From contig CM068825.1 of NCBI GenBank assembly GCA_028554795.2, positions 92,598,951 through 92,662,950 of the forward strand: a stretch of DNA of 64,000 nt, written 5' to 3'. A program made the position numbers and the translations under genes. The notes beneath the pieces are model-generated. The model had not been told where the DNA came from and did no database searches. It was given only the letters and a program-made list of their open reading frames with translations. The stretch comes from Sinohyriopsis cumingii. Lineage: Eukaryota > Mollusca > Bivalvia > Unionida > Unionidae. This document shows, piece by piece, positions 47,071 through 59,679 of the stretch. How positions within the stretch are numbered: the stretch's first letter is position 1; every line of letters begins with the position of its first letter.

Positions 47071-47770
47071 CTGAATCAAGTGAACTTGTATTATACTGGC
47101 TCTGTCTTGTTACCCACTCTGGTAGTCATATTTCTGGTTCAATTTTATTTGAACTTTGAATAGAAGTATTTGGTCAGGAACTTTCATGATCCTGGATAGT
47201 AAGATATCAATATTAATGAGTTGACTTTGCGTCTCATTGCCTAAGCTTGTCAACTATCTGGAGGACATATTTCTGATTAGATTCTGACCCAACATAAAAG
47301 ACGGTCTGATGCCATAAAGTTCTTGGATGGCTTAAATAATGCACAAGATCTACACATATTTTTGAGGTGATCTTGCATCTTATTATTAGCTGAACTTGTT
47401 ACTGCTCTGGAAGTCATATATCTTGCCTAGTTTTAAAACTTTGAATATAAATTTGTATCACCAATATCTCCGATGAATTTGAGTATGTGGAAGATACTGA
47501 AACATTATTGAGGTGGTCTTGCATATGGTTGGGTGAGCTTGTTGCCACTCTAGGGACTGTATTTCTAATCTGATTCTGGTCATACTTGTAAATAGGCTTA
47601 ATTTATAGATATTTCCATTGATTTTTTGTTGTGATCGAGGTCTATTTATATTAATGATATTATCTTGAATCTGATCTGCAGAGCTTCTTGCCTCTTGAAG
47701 GGCTATTTTTGACCCAGTTTGATAAAACATAGTGAGTAGAGTCTAAAATAATATCATTAAGCCTCATTTT
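47071..47770 (+). repeat. Interspersed repeat family Z, about five modules
   Basis: Modules of about 125-145 bp with 'CTTGCaTCTgATTGgcTgAgCTTGTtaCCaCTCTgGa..' and 'TATTTCTGATTAGATTCTGA' at about 47.10, 47.23, 47.38, 47.52 and 47.68 kb. Confidence 0.55.
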
Positions 47771-48934
47771 GATTGGATTTTGATAAAACTTGTTATGAGG
47801 TGTTAAACATATTCTGTAAGATATGGACATATTATTATGGAATGTTACAAAAATTGGTTTGGCTTGTTTCTGAAGAGGCAGTAAATTCCCATTTGATTTT
47901 AATTAAAGTTAGTAAATATTATCAGGATTTGGCATGAGTTTGATTAAATATTTTACAATACATAGAAAAAGCATTAAAAGGACTTCCGAAGAAAGAATGT
48001 TGAAATGAATTTGACCAAACTTTACAGAAAGCATTCTGGATTAAAGGGGTTTTAAATTTTGTACAAATGATGCCAATCCAATGCTAAAGTAGAAAAACAT
48101 GTTGCAACCTATATCTACAAGAAAATGCTGAACATTCTTTGACCAACCTTGACTGGGGTCTTACAATAATAGGCTGATGATGCTGGTGTGCAGTCAGTCA
48201 TATATGGATGAAGAAAGAAAAAGTTGAGAAACCTTGAAACAGCTGGTTTCTTCATGTATGCAGTCAACATCATTGGAAATAATTTCAGGAGATAGCATCC
48301 TGCTATCCCAGATTTTTGGGCCAATGGCTCTTGTGTTTGGCTGTTAGGTAGATGTAAAGGTAATTAGGTGAATTCAGGCCTTGGTCCTCTTGTTTATCAA
48401 ACTTAGTTTGTGAATATGTGTATCAGAACAATATCTTCAATAAAATTTTCCACCAGATTAGCAGTTATAGATATAACCTAAATTAGCATGTGGGTAAATC
48501 CTGACATTGTATAAGACAAGTTAATTTGAATATACAAAAATAATTTTGTTAACAGTTATGGTATAATGGAGTTTTTCGAGATTATCAGAGATGGTTTAAA
48601 TAATCCACTGTTAAATGGAATTAAAGGACACAAGAAAAAGACTTAGATTCCATGAAACTTTTTTGGCCAGTGGAGCATTAGTTCCTTCAAAGTACCTATG
48701 CTTTCATTTTGAAAGATATATCTAGAGTACAAGTCTTTAAATGGTCCTGGCAAAAACTTTTCTCAGGTATCATGTCTTAAGTCCATGTTCAGTTTTATGC
48801 ATTTATGGAGTGTTGACAGAATTTATTTATGGCATACATAACTTTAAAGTGACATAAAAGTCCAATATTTCAAACCCCTTGATCTGACAAAATAGTACAT
48901 GTCTGACAAGCTGGATCTTGCTTACTAATTCATG
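47771..48934. other. Intron, nothing recognised
   Basis: No exon, RNA gene or terminal repeats recognised. Confidence 0.4.
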
Positions 48935-49140
48935 ACTCAGTTGGATCCTGAAGCCGTCATTGTGCAAGAGTGAGTACTCAGTTTGATCCTGGTGTCATCA
49001 TTGTGCAAGAGTGAGTACTCAGTTTGATCCTGATGCCATCATTGTGCAGGAGTGAGTACTCAGTTTGATCCTGATGCCACCATTGTGTACTAATTCATGA
49101 CTCAGTTTGATCCTGATGCCATCATTGTGCAAGAGTGAGT
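48935..49140 (+). repeat. 41-bp minisatellite, five copies
   Basis: Unit ACTCAGTTTGATCCTGATGC + CATCATTGTGCAAGAGTGAG + T, five times in a row; the fourth carries the variant end TGTACTAATTCATG, which also precedes the first unit. Confidence 0.9.
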
Positions 49141-49584
49141 CATTTTATATCTGTAGTGGCTGTTGTTTTTTTTTTTTCTTCTTCTGGTTATTCCATTTGT
49201 CCAACACAGTAAATCACTGTACACCCAAGTTTTGTCTTTTGAAATATAATAATTATGAATAATAATAATGAGGACTTTGTATAGCTCCTAATCTTTAGAA
49301 GCTTTAAGTGCTTTACAACATTAGGCAACACCTAAAAACAGCATATATAATGATAAGATTACAAAAAACAAACACCATGAAAATAGAAAACAGAAAACAC
49401 GCTGAAAATATTTAAGGTAAGGAAGCATTATTAGGTCTTTAAGTCTGTTCTTGCAGTCGAAATAGGTGAGTTTTAAGAGTGCTTTTGATTGAGATCACTG
49501 TGTCTTTGTGTCTAAGTTCAGTGAGCATACATTCAATTTATGTTATTACAGTTAAAATTTATAGATGTCTGGATGTTTGTACAG

Positions 49585-49846
49585 GTTGGGACTTGAAAGC
49601 AAGAAAGAGGAAAACCTGTCTGACTGGTACTCTCAGATAATCACCAAGTCTGAGCTGATTGAATATTATGATGTTAGTGGCTGCTACATTCTCCGTCCAT
49701 GGGCATATGCCATCTGGGAATCTCTCAAGGACTTTTTCGATAGAGAAATAAAGAAACTTGGTGTGGAAAATGCATACTTTCCAATGTTTGTGTCAAATTC
49801 TGCCTTAGAGAAAGAAAAGACCCATATTGCAGACTTTGCACCAGAG
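49585..49846 (+). CDS. EPRS1: EPRS1 exon: ProRS catalytic domain, motif 1 region
   Basis: The exon completes the Arg codon and encodes 87 residues of the class II prolyl-tRNA synthetase core. It starts [18 protein letters not shown], passes through [20 protein letters not shown] and ends HIADFAPE. The [20 protein letters not shown] segment is the class II motif 1 helix-strand with its invariant Pro, used for dimerization. The enzyme activates proline with ATP and charges tRNA-Pro. Acceptor is GTACAG and donor is GTAAGT. A Met codon at 49565 just upstream lies in the intron before the acceptor and is not a start. Confidence 0.97.
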
Positions 49847-50129
49847 GTAAGTTTGTTCAAAATTACTTTGTAGCCTGAAACTGTTTGACCATTTACATTT
49901 TTCATTTAGGAGAGTGCACATAATATTAGAGTTGATTTATATATAAAAAATGATAATGACTGGTCTGCACAAATCTTAAAATATATTTATTAACATGAGC
50001 ATTTCAAAGATCTTAGCTCACTTGGCCATAAATACAATTGAGCTTTCTGTGTGTGTGATATCCTTCTATTATCATTTGCATGCTACCACTTTAAAGACCT
50101 CGTTTTTGATTTAGTTTTATTTATCATCG

Positions 50130-50360
50130 ATATGTACAAGTTTGAATGTGACCCTGCTCTGGGCATATTAATAAGGTATTCTCACATCTGATTGACTGAG
50201 CAGGTTCCCTCTCTGGAATCAGTATTTTGGATACAATTCTCATCAGTCATGGAATAAATGCTTATATCGTCAGTATCTTTTGACAGGTTTGATCATGACT
50301 GAAATGCATGCATATTAAGGTGATGATCTTACATCTGATTGACTGAGCTTGTTACCATTT
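50130..50360 (+). repeat. Interspersed repeat family Z, two modules
   Basis: 'TCTGATTGACTGAGCAGGTTCC' and 'TCTGATTGACTGAGCTTGTTAC', each preceded by a 'GCATATTAA' element, about 150 bp apart. Confidence 0.5.
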
Positions 50361-51319
50361 AGTACTAATATTAGTACCCCTACTCCTACCTCATGGATGG
50401 GGTACTAACACGAGCATATATGTGTCAATGGAGCAAGCCGAGTGTGATTCACACCTGACCCTTTTTTCAGCCTAATATCAACAATTTGAACATGTTCCTT
50501 GCATATAATGGAATAAATTGAGTAGTCCTCTTATTTAATACCAGAAGTATCGCAAATCATTGTAGAAATAATTGTAAAATCTCGTTTACCTTTCTTATCT
50601 GATATTTTCGTTTAAATTTTCTGCCATATTAGTTCAAATAATGACATTGATTTTACAAGTACTCTGGGAAATATGATTCCTTGACTCGTCCATTTTTTAA
50701 AATCTAATTAATGATATAAAAATGTTTGACCCGCTATATTTCTTTTGTTTTTTTAAACTTTATATTAGTTAGTCTTGCAACAAGCAGCATGTCGAAGAAC
50801 AAAGAAAAATAGCAAAACATAGTGATCACTTTAGTATACACAGAGTTTAGTAAGGATGCAAATTCATGATGTCTGTATTAGAATAGAAATCCCTATAATA
50901 AAATCTGTATTCATTGACATTAAATTAGTAGGTATTAAGGGACTGATCAATGACATCTACAAATAATAAGCCACCATGAAAATTTGTGATTTCACAGTAT
51001 CAGAGACATACTTGGCAGACAGACAAACAAACAAAAGGACAAAAGATTGATTATAATGAATGAATACAAATAAAAATATGCAGTAGATTATATGATCTAT
51101 AAGAATTCAGTAGATTACCTCTAGTCAGCTGTCATTTAAATCACTTCTTTCCCCAACCCAATATTAAAATTGCTTCTACTGCCCACTGATCCATAGCCAG
51201 AAATTATGTTTAAAAAATATGTAGGGGCAGTCACCAGTGTTTTTTTTTTTAATTATAACATCTCTGACAGTGGATCATATTTTTTGTAAATTGCTTCTGT
51301 TTTGGGTTGGTTGAATTTG
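50361..51319. other. Intron, nothing firm
   Basis: AT-rich. About 51165-51365 has the right end of the MITE seen at 26459 (AGGGCTGTTCCAGTAAACAT on the minus strand), with its left end unclear. Confidence 0.35.
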
Positions 51320-51424
51320 AAAGTGCCTTCCCCCCAGAGGGTATATGTTTACTGGAACAGCCCTTAGACTTTGCAAATAAGCTAATATCATTAAGATATG
51401 GGATGAGTTTTGCCTACTGATCAT

Positions 51425-52700
51425 AAACCAGAAGAGCTTACAGGATGGCCTGTTGTCTGTTTTCCATCCATCCATTAGTACAAAGTTTGCTTATCACTGC
51501 TGCTCCAAAACTATTTGGAGGATTGCCATGAAACTTTATACACATACATTCATCCAAGCTCTAGACAGTGCTGCAAAGATATCTGATGCAGCCGCCGTAG
51601 CAGCCATTTTGAAAATGTTGTTATTGCTTCTTCTCCTGAATGGATGTTCAAATGAAGATAGGATTTTCACTGAAAGACTTATTATGAATGACCTAAATGT
51701 CAGTGGTCCGAATGTGTTGTTTTTGGGTTTAACGCCATTTTTCAGCACAAGATAGGCTATATATGGCGGCCAGTATAACTGGTGGAGGAAGAACCCTGGA
51801 AAACCCAGGGAAGAACCACCAACCCATGAGAAGCTACTGGCAGGCTTTCCCACATACCCACGCTAGCCGAGCCTTGGACTCGAACCCACGCATACAGAGG
51901 TGAGATGGCAGTGATCCGGAATGGTGAGCACTTTAGACCACTCGGCCACTCAGGGCCCCGGTCCCAATGTGACATGAAATCTTGCCACCATGGCAGCCAT
52001 TTTGAAAATCTTTTTACTACTACTTCTTCAGAACAGACGATCATAATGACAATGAGTTTTCAAAAGTAGGCCACTTTTGATGTCTAGTTGATCTTAAATG
52101 AAAATGATTGTATTTGTACATCCAGTATGGTCATCAAGGTGGCTGTAATGAAAATCTTCTTGTTACCGCTCATCCTGAATGGTCAGTAAAAGACTTCTTT
52201 TGATACCTTGTTGGTCCTGAATTAAACTGGAACTGATCTGAAATCCAGTGTGGCCATCACACCAGCCATCTTTAAAATCTTTTTATTGCAATCCCCTCAT
52301 GAATGGAAAGTCCTGTCAGCATGGACTATTCATCACAAGACTTCTTTTGATCTTGAGTAAACATTGTACAATCTGATGTCCAATATGGCCACCATGGCAG
52401 CTGTCTTTAGATCTTGTCACTCCTCATAACTGGAAAGTCATTTCAGCTTTGCATTTTCACCAGACAACTTTTTATTATGTTGATATGGAAAGTCATATTG
52501 ACATAGGGTTTCTACCAGAAGACAAATTGTGAACTCTTGTTGATCCTAAATGAAAATGCTGATTTGACCTTAAATTAATAGCTGTCATATCAGCATTGGG
52601 GTTTCACCAAAAGTCTTCTAATGGTGTCTAGTTTGTCCTAAATGAAAATGGTGTCAATATTACAACCAATATGACTGCAGCAGTGTGTAATTTGAAAATC
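51425..52700 (+). repeat. Family X cluster, interrupted by a SINE
   Basis: Begins AACCAGAAGAGCTTACAGGA and runs through at least five modules with '..TTTTGATgtCTaGTTGgTCcTAAATGAAAatG..' and 'CCA.tATGGCcacCAtggCaGCcat.TTgAAAaTCTT', at about 51.6, 52.07, 52.2, 52.33 and 52.6 kb. The SINE at 51717-51959 interrupts the first. Non-coding. Confidence 0.55.
51717..51959 (-). mobile_element. tRNA-derived SINE, main family, TSD
   Basis: Full-length antisense copy, 243 bp, flanked by GGTCCGAATGTG (51705-51716) and GGTCCCAATGTG (51960-51971), a 12-bp target duplication with one mismatch. It lies inside family X. Confidence 0.9.
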
Positions 52701-52759
52701 ACTCAAGAATATCAGAGATGATTTCAGTGCTCAGTAGTTAAAAGAATAACTGGTCTTAT

Positions 52760-53060
52760 CTTGAATTACTGTTAATTGGAATGAGACCTATACATTGGCA
52801 GATTTTTGTACCACTCTGTTGACTGATTTTTTTTACAAGTTGGTGAATAGGCCTGTAAAAACAATTTTTTGATTATTATGATCATGAATGAAATTCATGC
52901 ATATTAATGACATGATCTTGCAGCTGATTGGTTGAGTTTGTCATCACTCTGTAACTGAACAGATATTAATCAGATTTGGTAAATAGCCTCATCTTATCAG
53001 GATGCTGGGTGAGTTTATGAATAAGATTTGCATACATTGGCAAGATGATCTTGTATCTGT
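52760..53060 (+). repeat. Interspersed repeat family Z
   Basis: Two modules with 'CACTCTGTTGACTGATTTT' and 'CAGCTGATTGGTTGAGTTTG', plus 'AATGAAATTCATGCATATTA' shared with 45767. Confidence 0.5.
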
Positions 53061-53272
53061 TTATGCCAAATCACTAAGAGACTGAATTACAATTGGACAA
53101 ATACTTATAAAATACAACATTTATTAACATTTTCTCAAGTTGACTGACATTAAGGACATCAGTCTATAAAAGACTGTTTTTTGTCCTTTGAGTGTCCTTT
53201 ATTGACAGATTTCACTATATCTGTCTAGTGGACAAGAAAAGAAATTATACAATATAGCTAAATGTTGCATAA

Positions 53273-53509
<237 letters not shown>

Positions 53510-54049
53510 TAAAGTATATTATGCCAGTGAACTAGATTGTTGGTCTGGCCTATTGGATCCAGAATCATTGTTAATTATTGATCTAATTCTATGGTTAAAT
53601 GTCCAAACTTATGATTTTTATATCCTTAGGGGTATATATTAATCCATATGTCTCTGTGTCTGGCTGTCCATCCTTTTGTCTTGTGCTAGTTATTCAACCA
53701 GTCACCCAGATTTCAATGGATTGCCAATAAATTGGGCAAATCTTATGGTCATCATGTGAAGATGTGTATGTTGACAAATCACTTTCCTAACACAATCTCA
53801 TTAGTGCAGCTAGTCCCATAGTGTCTTGCAGTGTTTTATGGATTGCCAAGTATGGTTTGCATCTAATGATGACACATCTATGTGTTTCCTTGATGATATT
53901 AAGAGTTATTGCCCTTGTTGACTTAACAGCTGGACGCAGTGTTTGCCAGAATTTTGTGATGCAGCTACTTATAGTTTGTAGTGAATTCATGTGAAACTTG
54001 GTACATATATGGTCATCAGTTGAAGATATACCAGTTGACATATTGTATT

Positions 54050-55265
54050 CCCATTCCGCAACAACCCTTGTAACGTATTCGTTCCAAATATTAGTTAGCC
54101 AATGACTCTTAAAGAGTATTCTGACTGGTCAAAAGTTTTAAATTCATCCAATGAATCTTCATGTAATGGAAACTGATGGCAATGGAAAGAAGAAGCATGC
54201 TTGCAAAAAAAAATGGCATACTGATTTGTTGAGAAAAACCATGTCACGAGAGGTTTAGATAAAGGTTTTAAAAATGTATAGGAATGGAAATTGCTGGAGC
54301 GAAAAGTCGACGGAAATTTAGTTGGTAAATTTATAAGAAAACTGCTAGAGGATTGGCATTTTGTGACCTCTGCTCTACGGTAATCGCAGTTGGGAAGAGC
54401 TTGGAACAGCACCTAAAAAAGAAACTGCATATGGAAAAATCAAAGCTCAGACAGCATCTGGAAAAAGAGCAATTAATTGCTATAAGAAGAAAGATTTCTT
54501 GCATGAGAGAACATCGTGTGCTGAAAGATGGCGTTAAACCCTACAACAACAACAACAACAACAACATGAGAGAACAGATATAGCTCTCTGTCAGAATACG
54601 CACTGCATGTCGTCAATACAAGCACCAGCTTGGAAGAAAAAAGGCTCTCATTGAGAAGGAAAAGAAATTATTGCACATTGAGCCGAAAAAAATGTCAGTG
54701 GCGACAAAAAGGAAGGCAAAAGAAATCTTTGCCAATGCAGCAAAAAGAGCTCGACTGGCATATCAACAGGTTGTGTCCATTGGAGAAAAAGACAAGTGAA
54801 TGTATGGGATTATTTGTATATGGTTGATATACTTGGGTGTTTATTTTACAGATTAATTATGAAAAGAGAGAGGTATAATATATTTGCTGCAAAAATTGAG
54901 AAATTATTGTGATGTAATTACAATGTGAACACTGACATGCAGATGAAATAACTTAAGCACCAATAGTATTGGAGAATAAATTCATGTGACAATAAATATT
55001 GTGAAATTATTCAAGTTGAAATTTTTTGGTAAGTTTGTTACTTTTTCAAATGATTATTTTGTTATATATTATAGTCATAAGTTGCACCAGGAGCAGTTTT
55101 TTATGATTGTAAAATGCATTTTTGGTCGGGGGCCAAAGGCCCCCTGGACCCACAGATCGGGGGCACTGCCCCTCGAGACCCCAATGGGAGATGACCCCCA
55201 AACACCCCTTTCCAATTTTCAGCTTTTTGGGTGGAATACCAAAATCATGTCTGCATTGGGAAATG
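54050..55265 (+). repeat. Zinc-finger-bearing repeat, copy 2, hit by a SINE stub
   Basis: Paralogue of 45905-47070 with the same order of landmarks (TTCCGCAACAACCCTTGTAA, TTGGTAAATTTATAAGAAAA, the FCDLC...EQHLKKKLH finger at 54359-54435, LCPLEKKTSECMGLFVYG, and a terminal G/C-rich part with GGGGGCCAAAGGCCCCC, which can form a 7-bp stem). It has its own frameshifts, and a 51-bp SINE stub is inserted at 54514. Neither copy has an intact protein. Confidence 0.6.
54514..54564 (+). mobile_element. 51-bp extremely 5'-truncated SINE, TSD
   Basis: Only the last bases of the main SINE are present (GTGCTGAAAGATGGCGTTAA, then ACCCTACAACAAC...), flanked by a perfect 12-bp duplication CATGAGAGAACA (54502-54513 and 54565-54576). 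The paralogue at 46375 has a single GAGAGAACA here, confirming the insertion. Confidence 0.92.
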
Positions 55266-55560
55266 TGTATAGTAATAGTCACAGAAAGTCTGTCACCAGG
55301 TACCAGGTACCAACTCACTAGGAACTGGACATTGGACACAAGGCACAGGTTACTGCGGAATGCTTAAGTGACCCAAGTTTCTGCCACCAGGTACTGGACA
55401 CCATGTGGCTATCAACAGGTATGGGGGCATTGTTTTTGGTCACAGGTCACCAATCATGGAGCATTAGTCACCAAATTTGGACACTGGTACTGGACACTAA
55501 ATAACCAAGTATGGTGCAGAGATGCTCTCAGAGTGCATGATCGCTTGATTCATGTAAAAT
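55266..55560. repeat. Degenerate GGTAC/GGACA low-complexity stretch
   Basis: Loose repeats of ACCAGGTAC, ACTGGACA and GTCACCA give an irregular tandem-like texture without a fixed period. Open frames here are chance. Confidence 0.4.
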
Positions 55561-55569
55561 GTTAAGAAT

Positions 55570-56820
55570 TTGTGCACTTGGAAAGCGGTGATGCACAAGA
55601 ACTTAATTTCAAGTCATGCACATGAAAATATACTCTACGCAGAATACAACTTTATTCAGCCATTCAACCTTAAAGTGTTTGCAGAAATAGTAGCGATATT
55701 GAAGAGCTTGTTGCAACATGTATTTTTTCATAACTGTTTCTAATTTCTTTGGCTGACATGAGTGATTTTCAAACCAAATTTGATTGGCACATTGTGCCCC
55801 ACAACAATTATTCTCTAAGTTTGAACCCTGCATCAAGGAAGTTTTACAAATGCATGTTTATAATATAAAAGACCTAAAATGGCTGATTGCCAGTGTCCTA
55901 AAATGGCTGATTGCCAGTGTTGTTTATATTTAGATGATGATTTAGTTTGCTGATCATTGTAATTAAGGCAATTTATTTTTAAATTTAGGAAGTATATGAG
56001 ACTATAGGAATTGGGAAATTGTTAATGGAGATAGCAGTAAGTGATTTTAAACCAAAAAATGCTATTAAATCAGTGTTTTATCTACCCATGCATCATGCAT
56101 CAAATACACAGACTTTTCCGACTGATGCCCACAAAAGTCGTTGACGGTACATAAACTGATGCATCCTAATGTTATGTTTTGCTGATTTATACCAAACAAA
56201 GGTTTGGTCTAAAAATTATTGCTGGCAAATAAATTGATGTACTCCAATATTATGTTTTGCTGATTAACACAAAATAAAGATTTGCTCTAACCACTTTATT
56301 GGGTAGATTACTCTTCCAAGCAGGGAAAACACGGGCACATCAGTTTCTTACGCTGATGTTATCATAATACATAGGGTTATATGTGAATGTGGAGCATGGA
56401 GCTGATCTTACGTGACCTGTAATGGTCACATCATTTGTAGAACTGTATAATCACCACACAAGAATGTTTTATGCACATCCTTGTCATGCAATGAAGCAAA
56501 AATTTCCATGCGCTTAAGTGTCTGCCTTGCATTGTTCCAAGATACTGTCAGTGTTCGACTGAAAATGGCATCCAAGGCAAAAAAATTAAATTAGATCTGA
56601 AACAAACAAAATTCACATTTCGACTGCATTTGTACAACCGGTCGTCAGCAAGGGAATTGCCTTATTGGCTTTAATCACATTTTATAACTAATATTTTTAT
56701 TGTGTATTTAAACAATGTAATTATTTTTTAAAACTACTGAAGACTGATCATGGGCTTGAATAGGACTCATAGGTTTGGATTTTGACTCACTATTTTTTGC
56801 CTTGACGAGTCAAATGGCTT
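55570..56820. other. Intron with two small tandem duplications
   Basis: CCTAAAATGGCTGATTGCCA is duplicated in tandem at 55873-55920. A diverged pair of about 76 bp (TTATGTTTTGCTGATT at 56171 and 56250) lies in 56147-56295. Nothing else recognised. Confidence 0.5.
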
Positions 56821-56836
56821 ACATGAAGCCATTTGT

Positions 56837-57083
56837 TGTTTGTTGTTGTTGTTTTAGGGTTTAACGCCATTTTTCAGCACAAGATAGGCTATACATGGCG
56901 GCCAGTATAACTGGTGGAGGAAGAACCTTGGAAAACCCAGGGAAGAACCACCGACCCACGAGAAGCTACTGGCAGGCTTTCCCACGTACCCACGCTAGCC
57001 GAGCCTTGGACTCGAACCCATGTAGACAGAGGTGAGATGGCAGTGATCCGGAACGGTGAGCGCTTTCGGCCACTCGGGGCCCC
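56837..57083 (-). mobile_element. tRNA-derived SINE, main family, TSD
   Basis: Antisense copy, 247 bp, with (GTT)n tail and perfect 11-bp target duplication AAGCCATTTGT (56826-56836 and 57084-57094). A small deletion lies near the A box (CTTTCGGCCACTCGG). Confidence 0.92.
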
Positions 57084-57129
57084 AAGCCATTTGTAGATAA
57101 AACACTGTTAAATACAAATCTGGTGTACA

Positions 57130-57345
57130 TGCTGAATCAATAAAAATTGATGGCATGATGGTCATCCCCTCATTTCAGCGGTATTTCAAAATTAATTGTA
57201 GAAAAGGCCGACAAGAAGCCAAATTAAAATATAGACAAAAAATAGAGTGAACTTTTTGTTTCTTTTCTCATAAATTTAGCCCTGTGGGATCATATGCTGT
57301 AAAACCATACAGCCCTAACATAAAGGTTACAATCAGTCTATTAAA
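57130..57345 (+). repeat. Repeat shared with 42.77-42.98 kb
   Basis: Collinear with the earlier block, including CCCTCATTTCAGCGGTATTT and TTAGCCCTGTGGGATCATAT. Confidence 0.5.
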
Positions 57346-57499
57346 TAAAGAGGCAACATTTTTTAAAGATTTTGATTTCAATAAGGGTTTTGGATCTGGA
57401 AGAAAGAGATATGGATATTGAAGTGTTATGTAGATATTGAGCTATGGCAGTTTCCTCCTCGCCCCTTATTTTTGTGACAAGGGGTGAAATCTCTCCCCC

Positions 57500-59430
57500 C
57501 CCCCCAAATGATAAAATCCTGAGAGCATCTCTGATGGTATTTGGTGCCAATCTTTGATTGTCAGTCTCAGCTCATTGATTACAGCACTCCAGTTGCTGAA
57601 TACCAATCATCATACTTCAGTTTTTCAGATTAGGTAACTTATTTGACCACTGTTCTAGAGGAAAATACTGGGTCATTAATGCCCCGTTCTCCGTATTCCC
57701 ATTCAATCTCTGTGAAACAACTGACTTGGAGTTTTGAAAACCAGTCTGAGGGGAAGGGATCTTGTTAATATTCCTTCCTTTCTGATGTTCCCATTGAACC
57801 CCAATGGTGCCTGGGGATGCCAACCACCTAGTGTTTAGTCAGACATGGTTCTTTTGCTAACTCTGCCACCACTGATGACTTGCCTGTATGGATTAACAGC
57901 CTGAGCACACACCATGACCACCACTAGCCACCTCCAGTGCTGAGAGGAAATGCCTAAGAACTAGGCACATCCCGTAACTGAACTTATTGTTCCTCCCGCA
58001 ATCAGTGATGGTGAGGGAGTTGACTCAAAATGTTTCTAAAGGATAAAAGGAGCTGGAGGGCATAAATGGGTGGTCTGTTCCTTCTGATGGGTGGTCTGTC
58101 TCTTCACTGTTTAGGTCCCTGGTCTTAGCAAATAACTAGAAGGTCCATTTGCCTGCTTGGCCAATTAGGCCTTCAACCATTGACTTGGGTGGTACTTTCA
58201 GCAGGGCACCTGGGCTTGATACTCCATCAAGACCTTCAAGATTTTAGAACTGAATGTGCTGATACTTGTTGCCCTAATCTTTTCTCAGCTGCCTAATTCA
58301 GTCCAGCAAAGAAGCTATCTTTGTCTTCAGGTTAGAGGTGGAGGCAAAACAATGGCATATGTGCTTTCGATATCTATGCGCTCTCTGCAGAACCTCATCT
58401 CTGTAGGAATGCAGCCTTGAGGACACCCAGGATTTTTTGATGGATCAGATGTGGAGACACTGCTTCGAGGGTTAGTCCATGTAGTGGCCTCTGAAGTGAT
58501 CAGTAACACCAGTCCCTGGCCACAGTAATGGGTCACATTACATGGATGAAGAAATGCCTCCATCCTTGGTATCCCTTCTTTGCATATTCAGTAGGGAAAT
58601 AATTGGAATTAAAATCAATCTCAATGTAAAAACCCTTTTTGCCCCTGATTCTGTTGACAAGTTTGCTTGAGGAGTCAGGGGAGGAAAATATTGGGCCCCT
58701 CACCATTCCCAAATGGAAGTAGACAATCAATCTTAGGGAGTCTCACCCTCTTCTGCCTAGTTCTTCTATTCATAAAGCCCCATTAGCAGGTGAAGCCCTT
58801 TTGCAGAGGCTTTGTTGGACCTCTCAGAAGGTCCTTTTCTACATTAAAGGAGTGTTATTACTGGCTTTGGTCTCCCCAGTGCTCTCCATAAGTCCAGGAA
58901 CTTATTCTTTCTTAGTTTTGAAGAAATGGGGAATGTCTGGACTATTCATCAGACCTTCCCATTTGAACAAATTCCATCTAGAAGAGCGGTTCAGGATGGA
59001 GACTGTTGCCTTAGTCAGGAATGCCATCTTACCAGCCCACAGGAAATTTTTCTGGATTTGTCTTGGGCAGGACATATTCAGTTTCAGGTCTTTTCCTTTT
59101 AGCATAGCTTCCTTTCCAGAAGCCTTCACCAGGGTGATGGGTGTGATATCAACTTATTTAAGGTCCTTAGGGATTCCTCCAGTATTAGTATATGTCCTCA
59201 GATGTTCCTTTATGATGTGTCTGTCTCTCTTTTAGGAGACTAACTCGCCTGGACTTTTGATCCCCAATCTTGAGGAAATGGATCTTATACCTTCTCAGAA
59301 TTTCATTTACATGGGGATGAATTGCCTCACCTTTCAAGGAACAGTCTCTGTTCCTCCCAGAAGACTCTCACAAATACTTGCTCACTTAATAAAACTTTAC
59401 GAGAAGACTCCTATTTTACTAGTAAAATAA
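57500..59430 (+). mobile_element. Decayed DIRS-like retroelement (gag-like plus reverse transcriptase)
   Basis: The RT part is clear: 58801-59235 reads SISPGTYSFLVLKKWG, LNKFHLEERFRMETVA, LVRNAILP, AHRKFFWICLGQDIFSFRSF and FTRVMGVISTYLRSLGI. This is the conserved string of DIRS-type (tyrosine-recombinase) retrotransposon RTs. Sequence between ILP and AHRKF, which normally holds the first catalytic Asp, is missing. The YxDD motif is degraded (VLVYVLRC). The thumb-side end follows in another frame (IPSQNFIYMGMNCLTFQGTV). The upstream 1.2 kb is fragmentary gag-like sequence full of stops. No tyrosine recombinase or terminal repeats were found. Confidence 0.72.
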
Positions 59431-59679
59431 TATCTTGGGCATTTGTCCAGGCACAAAATTTGTATGTTTCAGATGAAGATAAACATAAAACATGATTTCA
59501 TATTCATTAAGTAGTGAATTATATTCATGATATTGGCAAATATTCAGGCAATACTACACAAGTCTTGCAATACTACATAAGCCTGCATTGTAAAATGGTC
59601 AACCTTCAAGTTATATATGCCACCTGAATGATACCACACCCTTTTTTGCCTACAGGTCATACACCAGAAGAGCTTATGA

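Noticed and set aside
53787-54041. Minus-strand frame of 84 codons
   Set aside because: No domain; it overlaps a region with repeat-like texture and has no support beyond being open.
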